From Ralstonia sp. A12 (GTDB taxonomy: Bacteria; Pseudomonadota; Gammaproteobacteria; Burkholderiales; Burkholderiaceae), in contig NZ_JSZO01000004.1 in the NCBI RefSeq assembly GCF_000801955.1, forward strand, positions 235,061-299,060: a DNA stretch of 64,000 nt, written 5' to 3'. Below the pieces are notes generated by a model, which was not told the DNA's origin, searched no databases, and was given only the letters and a program-made list of their open reading frames with translations. Position 1 is the stretch's first letter, and each line of letters begins with the position of its first letter. The translations under genes and the position numbers were made by a program. Positions 32,532 to 42,201 of the stretch are shown here, piece by piece.

Positions 32532-33413
32532 TCACTTCAGTGGCAACAGAATGTCTGTGATGGCCTCGTGTTCGGGCACGTCGGGGTAGAAGCGCACGCG
32601 CTGAAACAGCAATGGCGCATCGCGCGGTTCCTCGCCGCTGGCGGGCAGCCATTCGGCGTAGAGGGTGGCGACGCTCTGGTCGAGCGTGTCGTCCGAGCCC
32701 GTGTGGCGCAGCACGGCGTAGCGGCCACCCGCGAGTGTTTTGGCGATGACGCCGGCGGTGTTGGGTTCCACCGGTGCCTGCGCGGCGGCGCAGATGTCCA
32801 TGCGGAAGTCTTCGGGCGGCACGTCGTCGGGGCTGTTGTAGACGATGTTGTAGGTGGCCGAGACGGACGGGTGCAGCCGGTGCGCACGGCGCCAAGCGAT
32901 GAACGTGCGGATGGTGTCGCCCAGGCGGGCCGGGCAGCCGTGGTGCTCGATGGCGGCGACGGGCACGTCTGCGCGTTCAACGATCTCGATGGAATGGGTG
33001 TGCGGTTGTGCGGGCATGTGTTCGCTCCTGAGGGCGCGCAGCGCCTGTAGATCGGTGGCCCAGGTGCCCCATTGCGGCGCCGCCCGAAAATCCGACGGCG
33101 ACTGCCCGGCCTGCTTGCGGAACGCACGCGCAAAGGCTTCCGGCGCCTCGTACCCGCAGGCCAGCGCGATGTCAGTGATGCGCGCGTCGTCGCGATAGGC
33201 GAGCTGGTGTGCGGCGCGCTTGAGGCGCAGCAGCTGCACGTAGCGCCCAACGTTCATGCCGAACAGCAGCGTGAACTGGCGGTGGAAGTGGTACTTCGAG
33301 AACGCCGCCACCTCGGCCAGCTGGTCCACGTCCAGCGCGTCTTCCAGATGCACGTCGATGTGCGTGAGAACGGCGCGCATGCGGGTGAGGTAGTGGTCAG
33401 TGGCGGTGGTCAA
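32532..33413 (-). CDS. AraC-family regulator with GyrI-like ligand domain
   Basis: Two AraC HTH motifs lie at the N-terminus (DVDQLAEVAAFSKYHFHRQF and ITDIALACGYEAPEAFARAF), followed by a GyrI-like effector-binding domain (IEIVERADVPVAAIEHHG to the end). Such proteins sense small drugs or metabolites. The TTG at 33413 is chosen because AGGAG lies 8 bases upstream and the domain starts here; a longer frame opens upstream to 33521. Target genes unknown. Confidence 0.8.
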   Translation of the reverse strand: MTTATDHYLTRMRAVLTHIDVHLEDALDVDQLAEVAAFSKYHFHRQFTLLFGMNVGRYVQLLRLKRAAHQLAYRDDARITDIALACGYEAPEAFARAFRKQAGQSPSDFRAAPQWGTWATDLQALRALRSEHMPAQPHTHSIEIVERADVPVAAIEHHGCPARLGDTIRTFIAWRRAHRLHPSVSATYNIVYNSPDDVPPEDFRMDICAAAQAPVEPNTAGVIAKTLAGGRYAVLRHTGSDDTLDQSVATLYAEWLPASGEEPRDAPLLFQRVRFYPDVPEHEAITDILLPLK

Positions 33414-33633
33414 TGGCGTGGCTCCTGGGTAGGCGGTACGGTAGCCCGGTCGCGTCATGCGCGCCTGACCGGAATTGCTCAATGGCTTGTCACCCCTCTT
33501 CGAAAGGGACGCGACGTGCACATCGCTCTGATAGCATCGTTACGCGCCTTTCGGGGCGCCGCCAGCCGGATCAACGCGTTGCACAGACCGCCCGGCCGAC
33601 GTATCCAAGACACCACTACAAAAGAATCAGGGT

Positions 33634-34263
33634 ATGCAAAACAACAAGAGCAAGTTTGGGGGCGGGGCGATCGTGCGCCGCATGGTCATGGCGGCGACGC
33701 TGACCGGTGCGGCGTTGCTGACAGGGTGCACCAGCTTCTACGTCGACACGGCCACTAAGGAAGTGCCGGTGTCGGAGATGAAGAAGATTGCGGATCCGAA
33801 GCCGGTGCAACTGGTTTTCGAGTTCCAGACGAAGGGCGCGCCCAACGCGCGTGCCACCACGCTGCTGAAGGACACGGTTGCCAAGGAAGTGGTGGACGCC
33901 GGTTTGTTCTCCAAGGTGGCGACGGATCCGACGCCGAACGTGGGGTTGCTGAACGTCACGCTGAACAACGTACCGCTCACGGACAATGCAGCCGCCAAGG
34001 GCTTCGTCACCGGCCTGACCTTCGGCCTGGCTGGCAGCGCGGTCACAGACGGCTATATCTGCACGGTGAGCTACTTGCCGCCGGGCCAGGCGACCCCGAT
34101 TGTCAAGACGGCGCGCCACGCCATCCATGCCACGATTGGCAACGCCAATCCGCCGGCCGGAGCGCAGAAGTCGGCATCGGTGCTCGATGCGATCCAGAAG
34201 ATGACGCGTGACGTGCTGAGCAATGCGCTGAAAGATCTGTCCTATGACACCGCGTTCAATTGA
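33634..34263 (+). CDS. Putative lipoprotein (209 aa)
   Basis: The signal peptide carries a lipobox, AALLTGC at about residues 26-32. The mature part is beta-rich and shows LVFEFQTKGAPNARATTLLK and a glycine/alanine segment KGFVTGLTFGLAGSAVTDG that may contact the membrane. Resembles other Burkholderiales lipoproteins of unknown function. It overlaps or abuts the next lipoprotein gene, and both probably belong to one envelope complex. Confidence 0.7.
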   Translation: MQNNKSKFGGGAIVRRMVMAATLTGAALLTGCTSFYVDTATKEVPVSEMKKIADPKPVQLVFEFQTKGAPNARATTLLKDTVAKEVVDAGLFSKVATDPTPNVGLLNVTLNNVPLTDNAAAKGFVTGLTFGLAGSAVTDGYICTVSYLPPGQATPIVKTARHAIHATIGNANPPAGAQKSASVLDAIQKMTRDVLSNALKDLSYDTAFN

Positions 34264-34849
34264 TTCCGTGATGGCGCGCGCGCTGTGGGTGGTGTTGCTG
34301 GCAGCCGCCTCGCTTCTGGCCGGTTGCGCAGAGATGCCGATGAGTCCGCCCAAGCCGACCATCGAGAACGCCGCGAAACTGCGTGGAGGCAACCCCGCCA
34401 TCGGCCCAGTTGAGGTGGGTAAGTTCACGCTCGACGCTTCGCAGTCGGCGAGCCTGGATAAGGGCGTCAGCATTCGCAGCAACATGGTGCGCTCGCCGGT
34501 GGAGGGTTCGTTCGCCCAATACCTGCGTGAGACCTTGCGTGTGGAACTGCAGTCCGCCGGCCTGCTGGATACGCATTCCGATGCGGTGATTACCGGCACG
34601 CTGCTCGACAGTACCGTTGAGACACCGGTAGGAACGGCCAAGGCGGCACTGGCGGCGCGGTTCGTGGTCACGCGGGCCGGCACGGTGCGCTATGACCGCG
34701 CGCTGCGCACGGAGGCGTCGTGGGATTCGTCCTTCATCGGGGCCGTTGCGATTCCGCAGGCAGCGGGGCAGTACGAAGCGCTGTACCGCAAGTTGGTCGG
34801 TACCTTGCTGGACGACGCTGCGTTTCGGGCAGCCGTGGCCAAGCCCTAG
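34244..34849 (+). CDS. Putative lipoprotein (201 aa)
   Basis: The signal peptide MARALWVVLLAAASLLAGC ends in a lipobox. Two starts are possible: ATG 34244, overlapping the upstream gene by 20 bases, or ATG 34271, which gives a more typical signal peptide. The mature sequence has a helical stretch SFAQYLRETLRVELQSAGLL, then DAVITGTLLDSTVE, common in outer-membrane-associated lipoproteins. Cotranscribed with the upstream lipoprotein gene and closed by a terminator at 34878. Confidence 0.7.
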   Translation: MTPRSIDSVMARALWVVLLAAASLLAGCAEMPMSPPKPTIENAAKLRGGNPAIGPVEVGKFTLDASQSASLDKGVSIRSNMVRSPVEGSFAQYLRETLRVELQSAGLLDTHSDAVITGTLLDSTVETPVGTAKAALAARFVVTRAGTVRYDRALRTEASWDSSFIGAVAIPQAAGQYEALYRKLVGTLLDDAAFRAAVAKP

Positions 34850-34871
34850 GCGCACGCGCGTTGCCCGCATC

Positions 34872-34903
34872 AAAAAGGCCGCCCTTCGGGGCGGCTTTCT
34901 TCT
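34872..34903 (+). terminator. Terminator after the lipoprotein pair
   Basis: GCCGCCC-TTCG-GGGCGGC followed by TTTCTTCTT on the plus strand. Confidence 0.85.
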
Positions 34904-35097
34904 TGTTGGGCACGCTGATGTATCGCGCCTGAAACCGTTTTGCTAGTACAGGGCCATACGGCCGAGTACGCGTCGGGACCGCCTGCTCGCAATGGCTGGC
35001 GTTGCGTCGCATGGCGCATTCGTTGCAGGTGGCTTCTTCCCGCGCGTTTCGGCGGCGCGCGGTCCCTCCACGATTCCCGCCGATCAGGAGACGCACC

Positions 35098-35391
35098 ATG
35101 GCCACTTTTCTCGCCCTGCTGAACTTCACTGACCAGGGCATCCGCGGCGTGAAAGACACCACCAAGCGGGCAGCAGCTGCCCGCGAGTTGGCCAAGGCGG
35201 CCGGCATCGATATGAAATCGATCTACTGGACGCTCGGCCAGTACGACCTCGTCGTGATCTGTGAGGGGCCGGACGACGCGGCCATGACGGCTTTCGGGTT
35301 GGCGCTGTCGGCAGCAGGCAATGTCCGCTCGCAGACGCTACGGGCGTTTTCTGCTGACGAGATGGAAGGCATTCTCAGCATGATCCCGTGA
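35098..35391 (+). CDS. GYD-domain protein
   Basis: A 97-residue protein with AGGAGA before the ATG. The sequence has the family layout MATFLALLNFTDQGIRGVKD, then YWTLGQYDLVVICEGPDD, where the GYD-like motif is GQYD. These are small ferredoxin-fold proteins of unknown role. It stands alone, followed by a terminator. Confidence 0.8.
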   Translation: MATFLALLNFTDQGIRGVKDTTKRAAAARELAKAAGIDMKSIYWTLGQYDLVVICEGPDDAAMTAFGLALSAAGNVRSQTLRAFSADEMEGILSMIP

Positions 35392-35420
35392 GCGCCGTAT
35401 CGCTGCACGCGCAATAAAAA

Positions 35421-35447
35421 ACCGCCCCGAGGGGCGGTTTCGTTTTT
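35421..35447. terminator. Terminator between GYD gene and metK
   Basis: ACCGCCCC-GA-GGGGCGGT followed by TTCGTTTTT on the plus strand and GTTTTTTATT on the minus strand, so it serves both convergent genes. Confidence 0.85.
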
Positions 35448-35461
35448 GCAGCAACGCTGGC

Positions 35462-36652
35462 TCAGGCAAATGCCTTGGCCGGCTCGCCCTTCAGGCCGGC
35501 CGCTTCGCGCAGCAACAGGGCCTTGTCGGTGGCTTCCCAGCTGAACTCCGGCTCTTCGCGGCCGAAGTGGCCGTAGGCGGCCGTCTTTTCGTAGACCGGG
35601 CGCAACAGGTCCAGCATTTGCACGATGCCCTTCGGACGCAGGTCGAAGTGCTCGTGCACGAGCTTGGCGATCTGCTCGTCCGGAATCACGCCCGTGCCTT
35701 CCGTGTACACGGTGATGTTGATCGGGCGTGCCACGCCAATTGCATAGCTCACCTGCACCTGGCACTGGCGCGCCAGACCGGCGGCCACCACGTTCTTGGC
35801 CACGTAGCGTGCGGCATACGCTGCCGAGCGGTCGACCTTCGACGGGTCCTTGCCCGAGAACGCGCCGCCGCCGTGCGGGGCTGCGCCGCCGTACGTGTCG
35901 ACGATGATCTTGCGGCCGGTCAGGCCGCAGTCGCCCTGCGGGCCACCGATGACGAAGCGGCCGGTCGGGTTCACCAGGTATTTGGTGTCGGCCAGCATGT
36001 GCGAGGGCAGGACCGGCTTGATGATCTCTTCGATCACGGCTTCGCGGATGGCCTCTTGCGACATCTCCGGCGCGTGCTGGGTCGACAGCACCACGGTATC
36101 CACGCTGTGCGGCTTGCCGTCCACATAGCGCACCGTCACCTGCGACTTGGCGTCCGGGCGCAGCCAGGGCAGGCGGCCGTCGCGGCGCAGTTGCGACTGG
36201 CGCTCGACCAGGCGGTGGGCATAGTAGATCGGGAAGGGCATCAGCTCGGGCGTTTCATCGCACGCGTAGCCGAACATCAGGCCCTGGTCGCCGGCGCCCT
36301 GGTTGAGGTAGTCGTCCGATGCGCGGTCGACGCCCTGGGCGATGTCCGGCGATTGCTTGTCGTAAGCGACGAGCACGGCACAGCCCTTGTAGTCGATGCC
36401 GTAGTCGGTGTTGTCGTAGCCGATGCGCTTGATGGTCTCGCGCGCGACCTGGATGTAGTCGACGTTGGCCGACGTGGTGATTTCACCTGCCAGCACCACC
36501 AGACCGGTGTTGCACAGCGTTTCTGCAGCGACGCGCGCGTATTTGTCCTGGGCGAGGATGGCGTCCAGGATGGCGTCGGAAATCTGGTCGGCGACCTTGT
36601 CGGGATGGCCCTCGGAGACGGATTCCGAGGTGAAGAGGAAGTCGTTTGACAC
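35462..36652 (-). CDS. metK: S-adenosylmethionine synthase
   Basis: A 396-residue enzyme making S-adenosylmethionine from methionine and ATP. Family motifs are [20 protein letters not shown] near the N-terminus, [12 protein letters not shown] at the middle, and [19 protein letters not shown]. The GTG at 36652 is chosen: it gives the usual N-terminus ([10 protein letters not shown]) and has GGAG about nine bases upstream; a TTG 13 codons earlier is the alternative. Cytoplasmic, essential methyl-donor supply. Confidence 0.95.
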   Translation of the reverse strand: MSNDFLFTSESVSEGHPDKVADQISDAILDAILAQDKYARVAAETLCNTGLVVLAGEITTSANVDYIQVARETIKRIGYDNTDYGIDYKGCAVLVAYDKQSPDIAQGVDRASDDYLNQGAGDQGLMFGYACDETPELMPFPIYYAHRLVERQSQLRRDGRLPWLRPDAKSQVTVRYVDGKPHSVDTVVLSTQHAPEMSQEAIREAVIEEIIKPVLPSHMLADTKYLVNPTGRFVIGGPQGDCGLTGRKIIVDTYGGAAPHGGGAFSGKDPSKVDRSAAYAARYVAKNVVAAGLARQCQVQVSYAIGVARPINITVYTEGTGVIPDEQIAKLVHEHFDLRPKGIVQMLDLLRPVYEKTAAYGHFGREEPEFSWEATDKALLLREAAGLKGEPAKAFA

Positions 36653-36804
36653 GGCTGTTGGCTCCAGATTGGCGATTGTTATTGCCGCCAATCCGTTTGG
36701 GCCACGGCCGGCGACGCTTTAGCGGTATTTAGCTACCTTGCCCAGGTTTGAGGCCGGCCAAGGATTCGCCCCGCAAGTTGTCAGTTAACTCGGCGAATCG
36801 CGCT

Positions 36805-36810
36805 ATTATA
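36805..36810 (-). promoter_or_regulatory. Possible -10 element for metK
   Basis: A perfect TATAAT reads on the minus strand, about 150 bases before the metK start. No good -35 lies 17 bases upstream. On the plus strand the same bases give TATTAT, which could serve the lpxL-like gene. Confidence 0.35.
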
Positions 36811-36898
36811 CGCGGCACTTTTCGGGGCCGCAGCACGGCCTGTCAAGACCCTGCTCCTCTGTCGACTGCGACCAACACACACTGCTGCGACCGCACGC

Positions 36899-37747
36899 AT
36901 GACCTTCCTGTACTGGCTGTTTTCACGCTTGCCCCTGTCAGCGCTGCAGGCGCTGGGCGGCTGGCTGGGAGCGCTGGCCGCCAAGGTGCCCGGCCGCTAT
37001 CACGACCGGCTCATCGCCAACTTCCGACACGCCTATCCGGACGCCACGCCCGCCATGCTCAAAGAGGCCGGGCGATCTGCTGGCCGGATGGTCTTCGAGA
37101 TGCCGTATTTCTGGGTGCGCAAGAACGGCGCGGACGTTGCCCCACATCTGTTCGATGTGTGCCGGTCGGTCGTCGAGCGTGCGCTCGCAGATGGACGCGG
37201 CTTGATCTTCCTCACGCCGCACTTGGGCTGCTTCGAGGTCCTGCCGCAGGCCTACGCACGTGAGCATCCGGTCACCTCGCTGTTCAAGCCGCCGCGCAAG
37301 GAGAGCCTGCGCGCCTGGATCGAGACCATGCGCGCGGGGCCGAACATGCAGATGGCGCCGGCGGACCCGCGTGGCGTGCGCATGCTGGTGCGTGCACTCA
37401 AGCGCGGCGAGGCCGTCGGCATCCTGCCCGACCAGACACCCACCGGCGGTGAAGGTGTGTGGGCGCCGTTCTTCGGCAAGCCTGCCTATACGATGACGCT
37501 GGTGCACCGCCTGCACCGGCTGACGGGTGCGCCCGTCGTCGCATTGTTTGCCGAGCGCCTGCCGCGCGGATCGGGCTATCGCCTGCACGTGCACGAGATC
37601 GGCGATCTGCCCGAAGACGCAACGCAAGCCGCCACCCGCATCAATGCAGCCATTGAACAGTTGATTGCCGTGGCACCGACGCAATATCTCTGGGGCTATA
37701 ACCGCTACAAGCATCCGAAGGGCGCGGACGCTCCGCCCGCCGCCTGA
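36899..37747 (+). CDS. LpxL/HtrB-type lipid A acyltransferase (first copy)
   Basis: A 282-residue inner-membrane-associated acyltransferase. It has the catalytic HX4E motif in LTPHLGCFEVL (His104-x4-Glu109), the lysophospholipid-acyltransferase pattern VGILPDQTPTGGEGVWAPFF, and LWGYNRYKHP at the end. It adds a secondary acyl chain to the lipid A precursor using acyl-ACP. An N-terminal hydrophobic helix anchors it. It is followed 13 bases later by a paralogue. Confidence 0.88.
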   Translation: MTFLYWLFSRLPLSALQALGGWLGALAAKVPGRYHDRLIANFRHAYPDATPAMLKEAGRSAGRMVFEMPYFWVRKNGADVAPHLFDVCRSVVERALADGRGLIFLTPHLGCFEVLPQAYAREHPVTSLFKPPRKESLRAWIETMRAGPNMQMAPADPRGVRMLVRALKRGEAVGILPDQTPTGGEGVWAPFFGKPAYTMTLVHRLHRLTGAPVVALFAERLPRGSGYRLHVHEIGDLPEDATQAATRINAAIEQLIAVAPTQYLWGYNRYKHPKGADAPPAA

Positions 37748-37760
37748 GGCTGCTGCACTT

Positions 37761-38654
37761 ATGGAACGCTTCTCTGCCAAACTCGGACTCGGCTTTCTGT
37801 GGCTGCTGTCCTTCTTCCCGTACGGCTTCGTCGCCCGTTTTGGCGAGGGCCTGGGCGGGCTGCTGTACCGCATTCCCAATGGCCGCCGCCGTGTGGTGCT
37901 GGCCAACTTGCGCGCGTGCTTTCCCGAGAAGTCCGACGCCGAGCGCGAAGCCATGGCGCACGAGGTCTTCCGCAAGGTGTTCCGCAGCTTTGCCGAGCGC
38001 TCATTCGCCTGGTTCGCGTCGGAAAAGCGCCTGATGCGCGTGGTCAAGATCGACGATCAGGCCAACCTGCCGGCGCTGCATGGTCAGCCACACATTCTCG
38101 TCACGCTGCACCTGTCGGGCGTGGAGATCGGTGCGCTGGCGTTGACCGAGTATCTGCGCACGAATACCGGCAACGCGGGCTGCTCGCTGTACACGCGCAT
38201 GGCCAACCCGGCGCTCGATGACGCCATCAAGGACCTGCGCAGCCGCTTTGGCGCGACCATGGTGTCGCGCAACGAGAACATCCGCCAGATCATGCGCACC
38301 ATCAAGCGCGGCGAGGCGCTGCAGCTCATTTCCGACATGGATTTCGGTGAGCGCGACTCGGAGTTCGTGCCGTTCTTTGGTGTGCCTGCGCTCACGCTCA
38401 ACGCCATCCCGCGCATGGCGTCGATGACAGGCGCCAAGGTCATCCCGATGTACACGGAGATCCTGCCGAATTACGAGGGTTATGCGCTGCGCATCCTGCC
38501 CACGTGGGAGAACTATCCCACTGGCGACCTGACCGCCGACACGCGCCGCATGAACGCCTTCTTTGAAGACGCTATTCGCCCGCGCATCACCGAGTACTAC
38601 TGGGTGCACAAGCGCTTCAAGCATCGCCCCGAGGGCATGCCCGGCATTTACTGA
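37761..38654 (+). CDS. LpxL/LpxM-type lipid A acyltransferase (second copy)
   Basis: A 297-residue paralogue of the preceding gene with its own HX4E motif in VTLHLSGVEIG, DMDFGERDSEFVPFFGVPAL in the substrate region, and YYWVHKRFKHRPEG at the C-terminus. The pair probably adds the two secondary acyl chains of lipid A. The short spacing indicates an operon, and dapF follows about 100 bases later. Confidence 0.88.
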   Translation: MERFSAKLGLGFLWLLSFFPYGFVARFGEGLGGLLYRIPNGRRRVVLANLRACFPEKSDAEREAMAHEVFRKVFRSFAERSFAWFASEKRLMRVVKIDDQANLPALHGQPHILVTLHLSGVEIGALALTEYLRTNTGNAGCSLYTRMANPALDDAIKDLRSRFGATMVSRNENIRQIMRTIKRGEALQLISDMDFGERDSEFVPFFGVPALTLNAIPRMASMTGAKVIPMYTEILPNYEGYALRILPTWENYPTGDLTADTRRMNAFFEDAIRPRITEYYWVHKRFKHRPEGMPGIY

Positions 38655-38754
38655 CGTGCCGGGGCCGGCGAGGGCAACCGTGGCCGGCTCGCTTTAGAAT
38701 GGGCGCTTTCCGAATGCTCATTGCCGCCCATGTCACCTTGGGCGGCCTATCACC

Positions 38755-39636
38755 GTGAAACTGCACTTCACCAAGATGCACGGCGCGGGCAACGACTTTG
38801 TCGTGCTCGACGGCATCCAGACCCCGATCGACTTCACCCCCGAGCAATGGGCGGCCATTGCCGACCGCCACTTTGGCGTGGGGGCAGATCAGTTGTTGCT
38901 GGTCGAGCGTTCAACGCGCCCTGACGTCGATTTCCGCTACCGCATCTTCAACCACGACGGCAGCGAGGTGGAGCACTGCGGCAACGGCGCGCGTTGCTTC
39001 GTCAAGTTCGTCACCGACCGGGGTTTGACCAACAAGCGCAGCGTGCGCGTGGAAGTCATGAACGGCATCGCCACGCTGACGATGCAGGACGACGGCCAGG
39101 TGACCGTCGACATGGGTGCGCCCGTGTTCGAAGCCGAGCGTCTGCCGTTCCTGCCCCATGGCCTGCCCGCATGTGCCGAAGGCCGCGATACGCTGCACGC
39201 CCTGCTGATCAACGGTCGGACGGAGTGGATCTCCACTGTGTCCATGGGCAACCCGCACGCGGTGCAGGTGGTGCACGACACCGAGGCCTTCCCGGTGCTG
39301 GAAGACGGCCCGCTGATCGAGTCGCACGCCGTGTTCCCGCGTCGCGTGAATGCGGGCTTCATGCAGATCGTCGATCGTCATTCGATCCGCCTGCGCGTGT
39401 ACGAGCGCGGCGCGGGCGAGACGCTCGCCTGCGGCACCGGTGCCTGCGCAGCCGTGGTGGCCGGCATCCGCCGTGGTCTGATCGACTCGCCCGTCAAGGT
39501 GGCCACGCATGGCGGTGAACTGACCATCGCCTGGGCTGGCGAGGGCGAACCGGTGATGATGACCGGCCCTGCCACCACCGTCTTTGAGGGCACGCTGGAC
39601 CTCGATGCGTTGAAGCTGACCGCCGCCGCGCATTGA
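38755..39636 (+). CDS. dapF: Diaminopimelate epimerase
   Basis: A 293-residue enzyme converting LL- to meso-diaminopimelate for lysine and peptidoglycan synthesis. The two catalytic cysteine motifs are present: HCGNGARCF at about residue 74-82 and [16 protein letters not shown] at about 222-237. The N-terminus [14 protein letters not shown] is typical. It starts with GTG. Downstream of the acyltransferase pair, likely an envelope gene cluster. Confidence 0.95.
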   Translation: MKLHFTKMHGAGNDFVVLDGIQTPIDFTPEQWAAIADRHFGVGADQLLLVERSTRPDVDFRYRIFNHDGSEVEHCGNGARCFVKFVTDRGLTNKRSVRVEVMNGIATLTMQDDGQVTVDMGAPVFEAERLPFLPHGLPACAEGRDTLHALLINGRTEWISTVSMGNPHAVQVVHDTEAFPVLEDGPLIESHAVFPRRVNAGFMQIVDRHSIRLRVYERGAGETLACGTGACAAVVAGIRRGLIDSPVKVATHGGELTIAWAGEGEPVMMTGPATTVFEGTLDLDALKLTAAAH

Positions 39637-39687
39637 TCACGTGGCCAGCGCCTTGCTGCGCCCGTGCACGAACAACAAGGAGATCCC

Positions 39688-40515
39688 ATGGCATCGAACG
39701 GCAAGACCCTGATCGACGAATGGCGGTACGACGGCAGCAGCAAGTTCAAGATCGCCAAGTCGGATGCTGCCGTCAAGCCGTTCTCCACCGGCAGCAAGGC
39801 CAGCGATTTGGAGCGGCTGGCCGAGATCGGCACGCGGCTCGACACCCTGCAGGACATCCTCTACGCCGAGCACCGCCGCAAGGTGCTGGTGATCCTGCAG
39901 GGCATGGACACCTCAGGCAAGGATGGCACCGTGCGCAGCGTGTTTCGCGAGATGGACCCGCTGGGCCTGCGCGTGGTCAGCTTCAAAGCACCGACGCCGC
40001 AGGAGCTGGCGCACGACTATCTCTGGCGCGTACATGCGCAAACGCCCGGGCGCGGCGAGATCGTGATCTTCAACCGCAGCCACTACGAGGATGTGCTCAT
40101 CACGCGCGTGCACGACGACATTGATGCCGCCGAATGCAAGCGCCGCTACGGCCACATCAACGCGTTCGAACAGATGCTGACCGACACCGGCACGACCATC
40201 GTCAAATGCTTCCTGCACATCTCAAAAGACGAGCAGCGCGAGCGGTTGCAGGGGCGCGTCGATAATCCGGACAAGCACTGGAAGTTCGACCCGTCCGATA
40301 TTTCAGAGCGCGAACTTTGGGACGATTACCAGAGCGCGTACGAGGACGCCATCAACGCCACCGCCACGCCCGATGCGCCCTGGTACGTGATTCCCGCCAA
40401 TTCCAAGACGCACCGGAACCTGATGGTGGCGGAGATTCTGCTGCAGACGTTGGAAGCGATGAATCCGGCGTATCCGGCAGGGAATCCGGCGGTGGCTGGG
40501 CTGAAGATCGAATAA
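39688..40515 (+). CDS. ppk2: PPK2-family polyphosphate kinase
   Basis: A 275-residue enzyme; ATG 39688 has AAGGAGA about 5 bases upstream. The Walker A-like motif is LQGMDTSGKDGTVRSVF, the second motif FNRSHYEDVLITRVH and the lid region RLQGRVDNPDKHWKFD. PPK2 enzymes transfer phosphate between polyphosphate and nucleotides; the class I layout (one domain, about 270 residues) fits. Terminator follows. Confidence 0.93.
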   Translation: MASNGKTLIDEWRYDGSSKFKIAKSDAAVKPFSTGSKASDLERLAEIGTRLDTLQDILYAEHRRKVLVILQGMDTSGKDGTVRSVFREMDPLGLRVVSFKAPTPQELAHDYLWRVHAQTPGRGEIVIFNRSHYEDVLITRVHDDIDAAECKRRYGHINAFEQMLTDTGTTIVKCFLHISKDEQRERLQGRVDNPDKHWKFDPSDISERELWDDYQSAYEDAINATATPDAPWYVIPANSKTHRNLMVAEILLQTLEAMNPAYPAGNPAVAGLKIE

Positions 40516-40532
40516 TCGGTTGGGCAAGAAAA

Positions 40533-40563
40533 AACCCCGGCGAATACCTCAGCCGGGGTTCTT
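40533..40563. terminator. Bidirectional terminator between ppk2 and pyrE
   Basis: AACCCCGGC-N10-GCCGGGGTT, with TTTTTTCTT on the minus strand after the stem. Confidence 0.85.
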
Positions 40564-40579
40564 CAACAGCATCAACCGA

Positions 40580-41257
40580 TTAGATCGCGCTCACGCCGTA
40601 CTTGTCGCGGTAGGCCGCAGCCTTATCCCGATAGCCAGCCAACGCCGGGTCCCCAGCGTTATCCAGATACCCCAGCAGGTCATCCAGATTGGCGATGGAA
40701 ACCACCGGCATGCCGTATTGAGCCTGCACGTCCTGCACAGCCGAGCGCTCGCCGATATCCACAGCGTTTCCGCTACGCTCCATCCGATCCATCAGGATCA
40801 GCACGGCAGCCGGTGTGGCACCCGCCGCACGAATCAGCTCCACCGACTCGCGCACCGAGGTACCCGCAGAAATCACGTCATCGACGATCACCACGCGCCC
40901 TTGCAGCTTCGCGCCGACCAGGCTGCCACCTTCGCCGTGGTCCTTGGCTTCCTTGCGGTTGTACGCAAAACCCACATCGCGGCCCATGCCCGCCATCGCC
41001 ACGGCCGTGGCCGAAGCCAGTGTGATGCCCTTGTACGCGGGCCCGAACAGCATGTCGAACTCGACACCCGAGTCCAGCAGGGTTTTCGCATAGAATTGCG
41101 CGACTTGGCCCAGTAGTCCGCCGTTGGCGAACTTGCCGGCGTTGAAGAAATAGGGCGACGTCCGCCCCGCCTTGGTCACGAATTCCCCGAACGACAGCAC
41201 GCCGGCTTCCACCGCAAAGCGGATGAAGGATTGGCGCAACTCGCTGTTTTGGCTCAT
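40580..41257 (-). CDS. pyrE: Orotate phosphoribosyltransferase
   Basis: A 225-residue enzyme of pyrimidine synthesis, making OMP from orotate and PRPP. The PRPP-binding motif is VVIVDDVISAGTSVRE at about 125-140, and the loop GPAYKGITLASATAVAM at about 78-94 fits the family. Normal length. Divergent from exonuclease III, 32 bases apart. Confidence 0.95.
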   Translation of the reverse strand: MSQNSELRQSFIRFAVEAGVLSFGEFVTKAGRTSPYFFNAGKFANGGLLGQVAQFYAKTLLDSGVEFDMLFGPAYKGITLASATAVAMAGMGRDVGFAYNRKEAKDHGEGGSLVGAKLQGRVVIVDDVISAGTSVRESVELIRAAGATPAAVLILMDRMERSGNAVDIGERSAVQDVQAQYGMPVVSIANLDDLLGYLDNAGDPALAGYRDKAAAYRDKYGVSAI

Positions 41258-41289
41258 CTTTTTTCTCTGGTCTGCAAAAAAGTCCCGCC

Positions 41290-42075
41290 ATGTTACGCAT
41301 CATTTCCGCCAACCTCAACGGCGTTCGCTCCGCCTCCAGCAAAGGCTTTTTCGATTGGATGGGCAAGCAGGACGCCGATTTCGTCTGCGTGCAGGAACTG
41401 AAATGCGCGCAAGACGACATGACGCCCGAATTCCTGGCGCCGCACGGCTACCACGGCGTGTTCCAGCACGCGGTGAAGAAGGGCTACAGCGGCGCGGGCC
41501 TATACACGCGCCACAAGCCGGACGAGGTCATCATCGGCTTTGACGGCGGCGAGTTCGATGCCGAAGGCCGCTATGTCGAGGCGCGCTACGGCAAGCTGTC
41601 GATCATCTCGGTCTACGTGCCCTCGGGTTCCAGCGGCGAAGAGCGCCAGCAGGCCAAGTTCCGCTTCATGGACCTGTTCATGCAGCACCTGAGCGACCTG
41701 CGCCACGAAAAGGGCCGCGAGGTCGTGCTGTGCGGCGACGTCAACATCGTCCACAAGGAAATCGACATCAAGAACTGGAAGGGCAACCAGAAGAACTCCG
41801 GCTGTCTGCCCGAAGAGCGCGCGTGGCTGACCAAGCTGTTCGACGAGGTCGGCTATGTGGACGTGTTCCGCACGCTGGATCAGCGCCCCGAGCAGTACAC
41901 GTGGTGGAGCAACCGCGGCCAGGCCTACGCGAAGAACGTCGGGTGGCGGATCGATTACCAGATCGCCACGCCGGGCATTGCTGCCACGGCGCGCCGCACG
42001 TCGGTGTTCAAGGACATCAAGTTCAGCGACCACGCGCCGCTGACGGTGGATTACGACACCAAGGTGCACTGGTAA
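41290..42075 (+). CDS. xth: Exodeoxyribonuclease III family AP endonuclease
   Basis: A 261-residue EEP-fold nuclease. Motifs include ANLNGVRSASSKGFFDWM, CVQELKCAQDDM (metal Glu), LCGDVNIVHKEIDIKN, and WRIDYQIATP followed by FSDHAPLTVDY with catalytic Asp-His. It repairs abasic sites in DNA. Starts with ATG 32 bases from the divergent pyrE. Confidence 0.93.
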   Translation: MLRIISANLNGVRSASSKGFFDWMGKQDADFVCVQELKCAQDDMTPEFLAPHGYHGVFQHAVKKGYSGAGLYTRHKPDEVIIGFDGGEFDAEGRYVEARYGKLSIISVYVPSGSSGEERQQAKFRFMDLFMQHLSDLRHEKGREVVLCGDVNIVHKEIDIKNWKGNQKNSGCLPEERAWLTKLFDEVGYVDVFRTLDQRPEQYTWWSNRGQAYAKNVGWRIDYQIATPGIAATARRTSVFKDIKFSDHAPLTVDYDTKVHW

Positions 42076-42201
42076 GCGGCATTAAAGTCACTTTATTGCG
42101 CTGCCGCAGACATTTCTTCAGCAGCCGCTACAATGCAAAACTCACGCGCTGGCGGGTGCCGGCGCTGTTTTTTCTGGTCACAGTTTTTTAGCGAGATCGC
42201 C

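Noticed and set aside
35567..36649. 360-codon plus-strand ORF opposite metK
   Set aside because: It lies wholly antisense to metK, has no recognisable motif and its composition is that of a reversed GC-rich gene.
36653..36898. Possible SAM riboswitch before metK
   Set aside because: The leader is long enough, but no SAM aptamer core could be recognised by eye.
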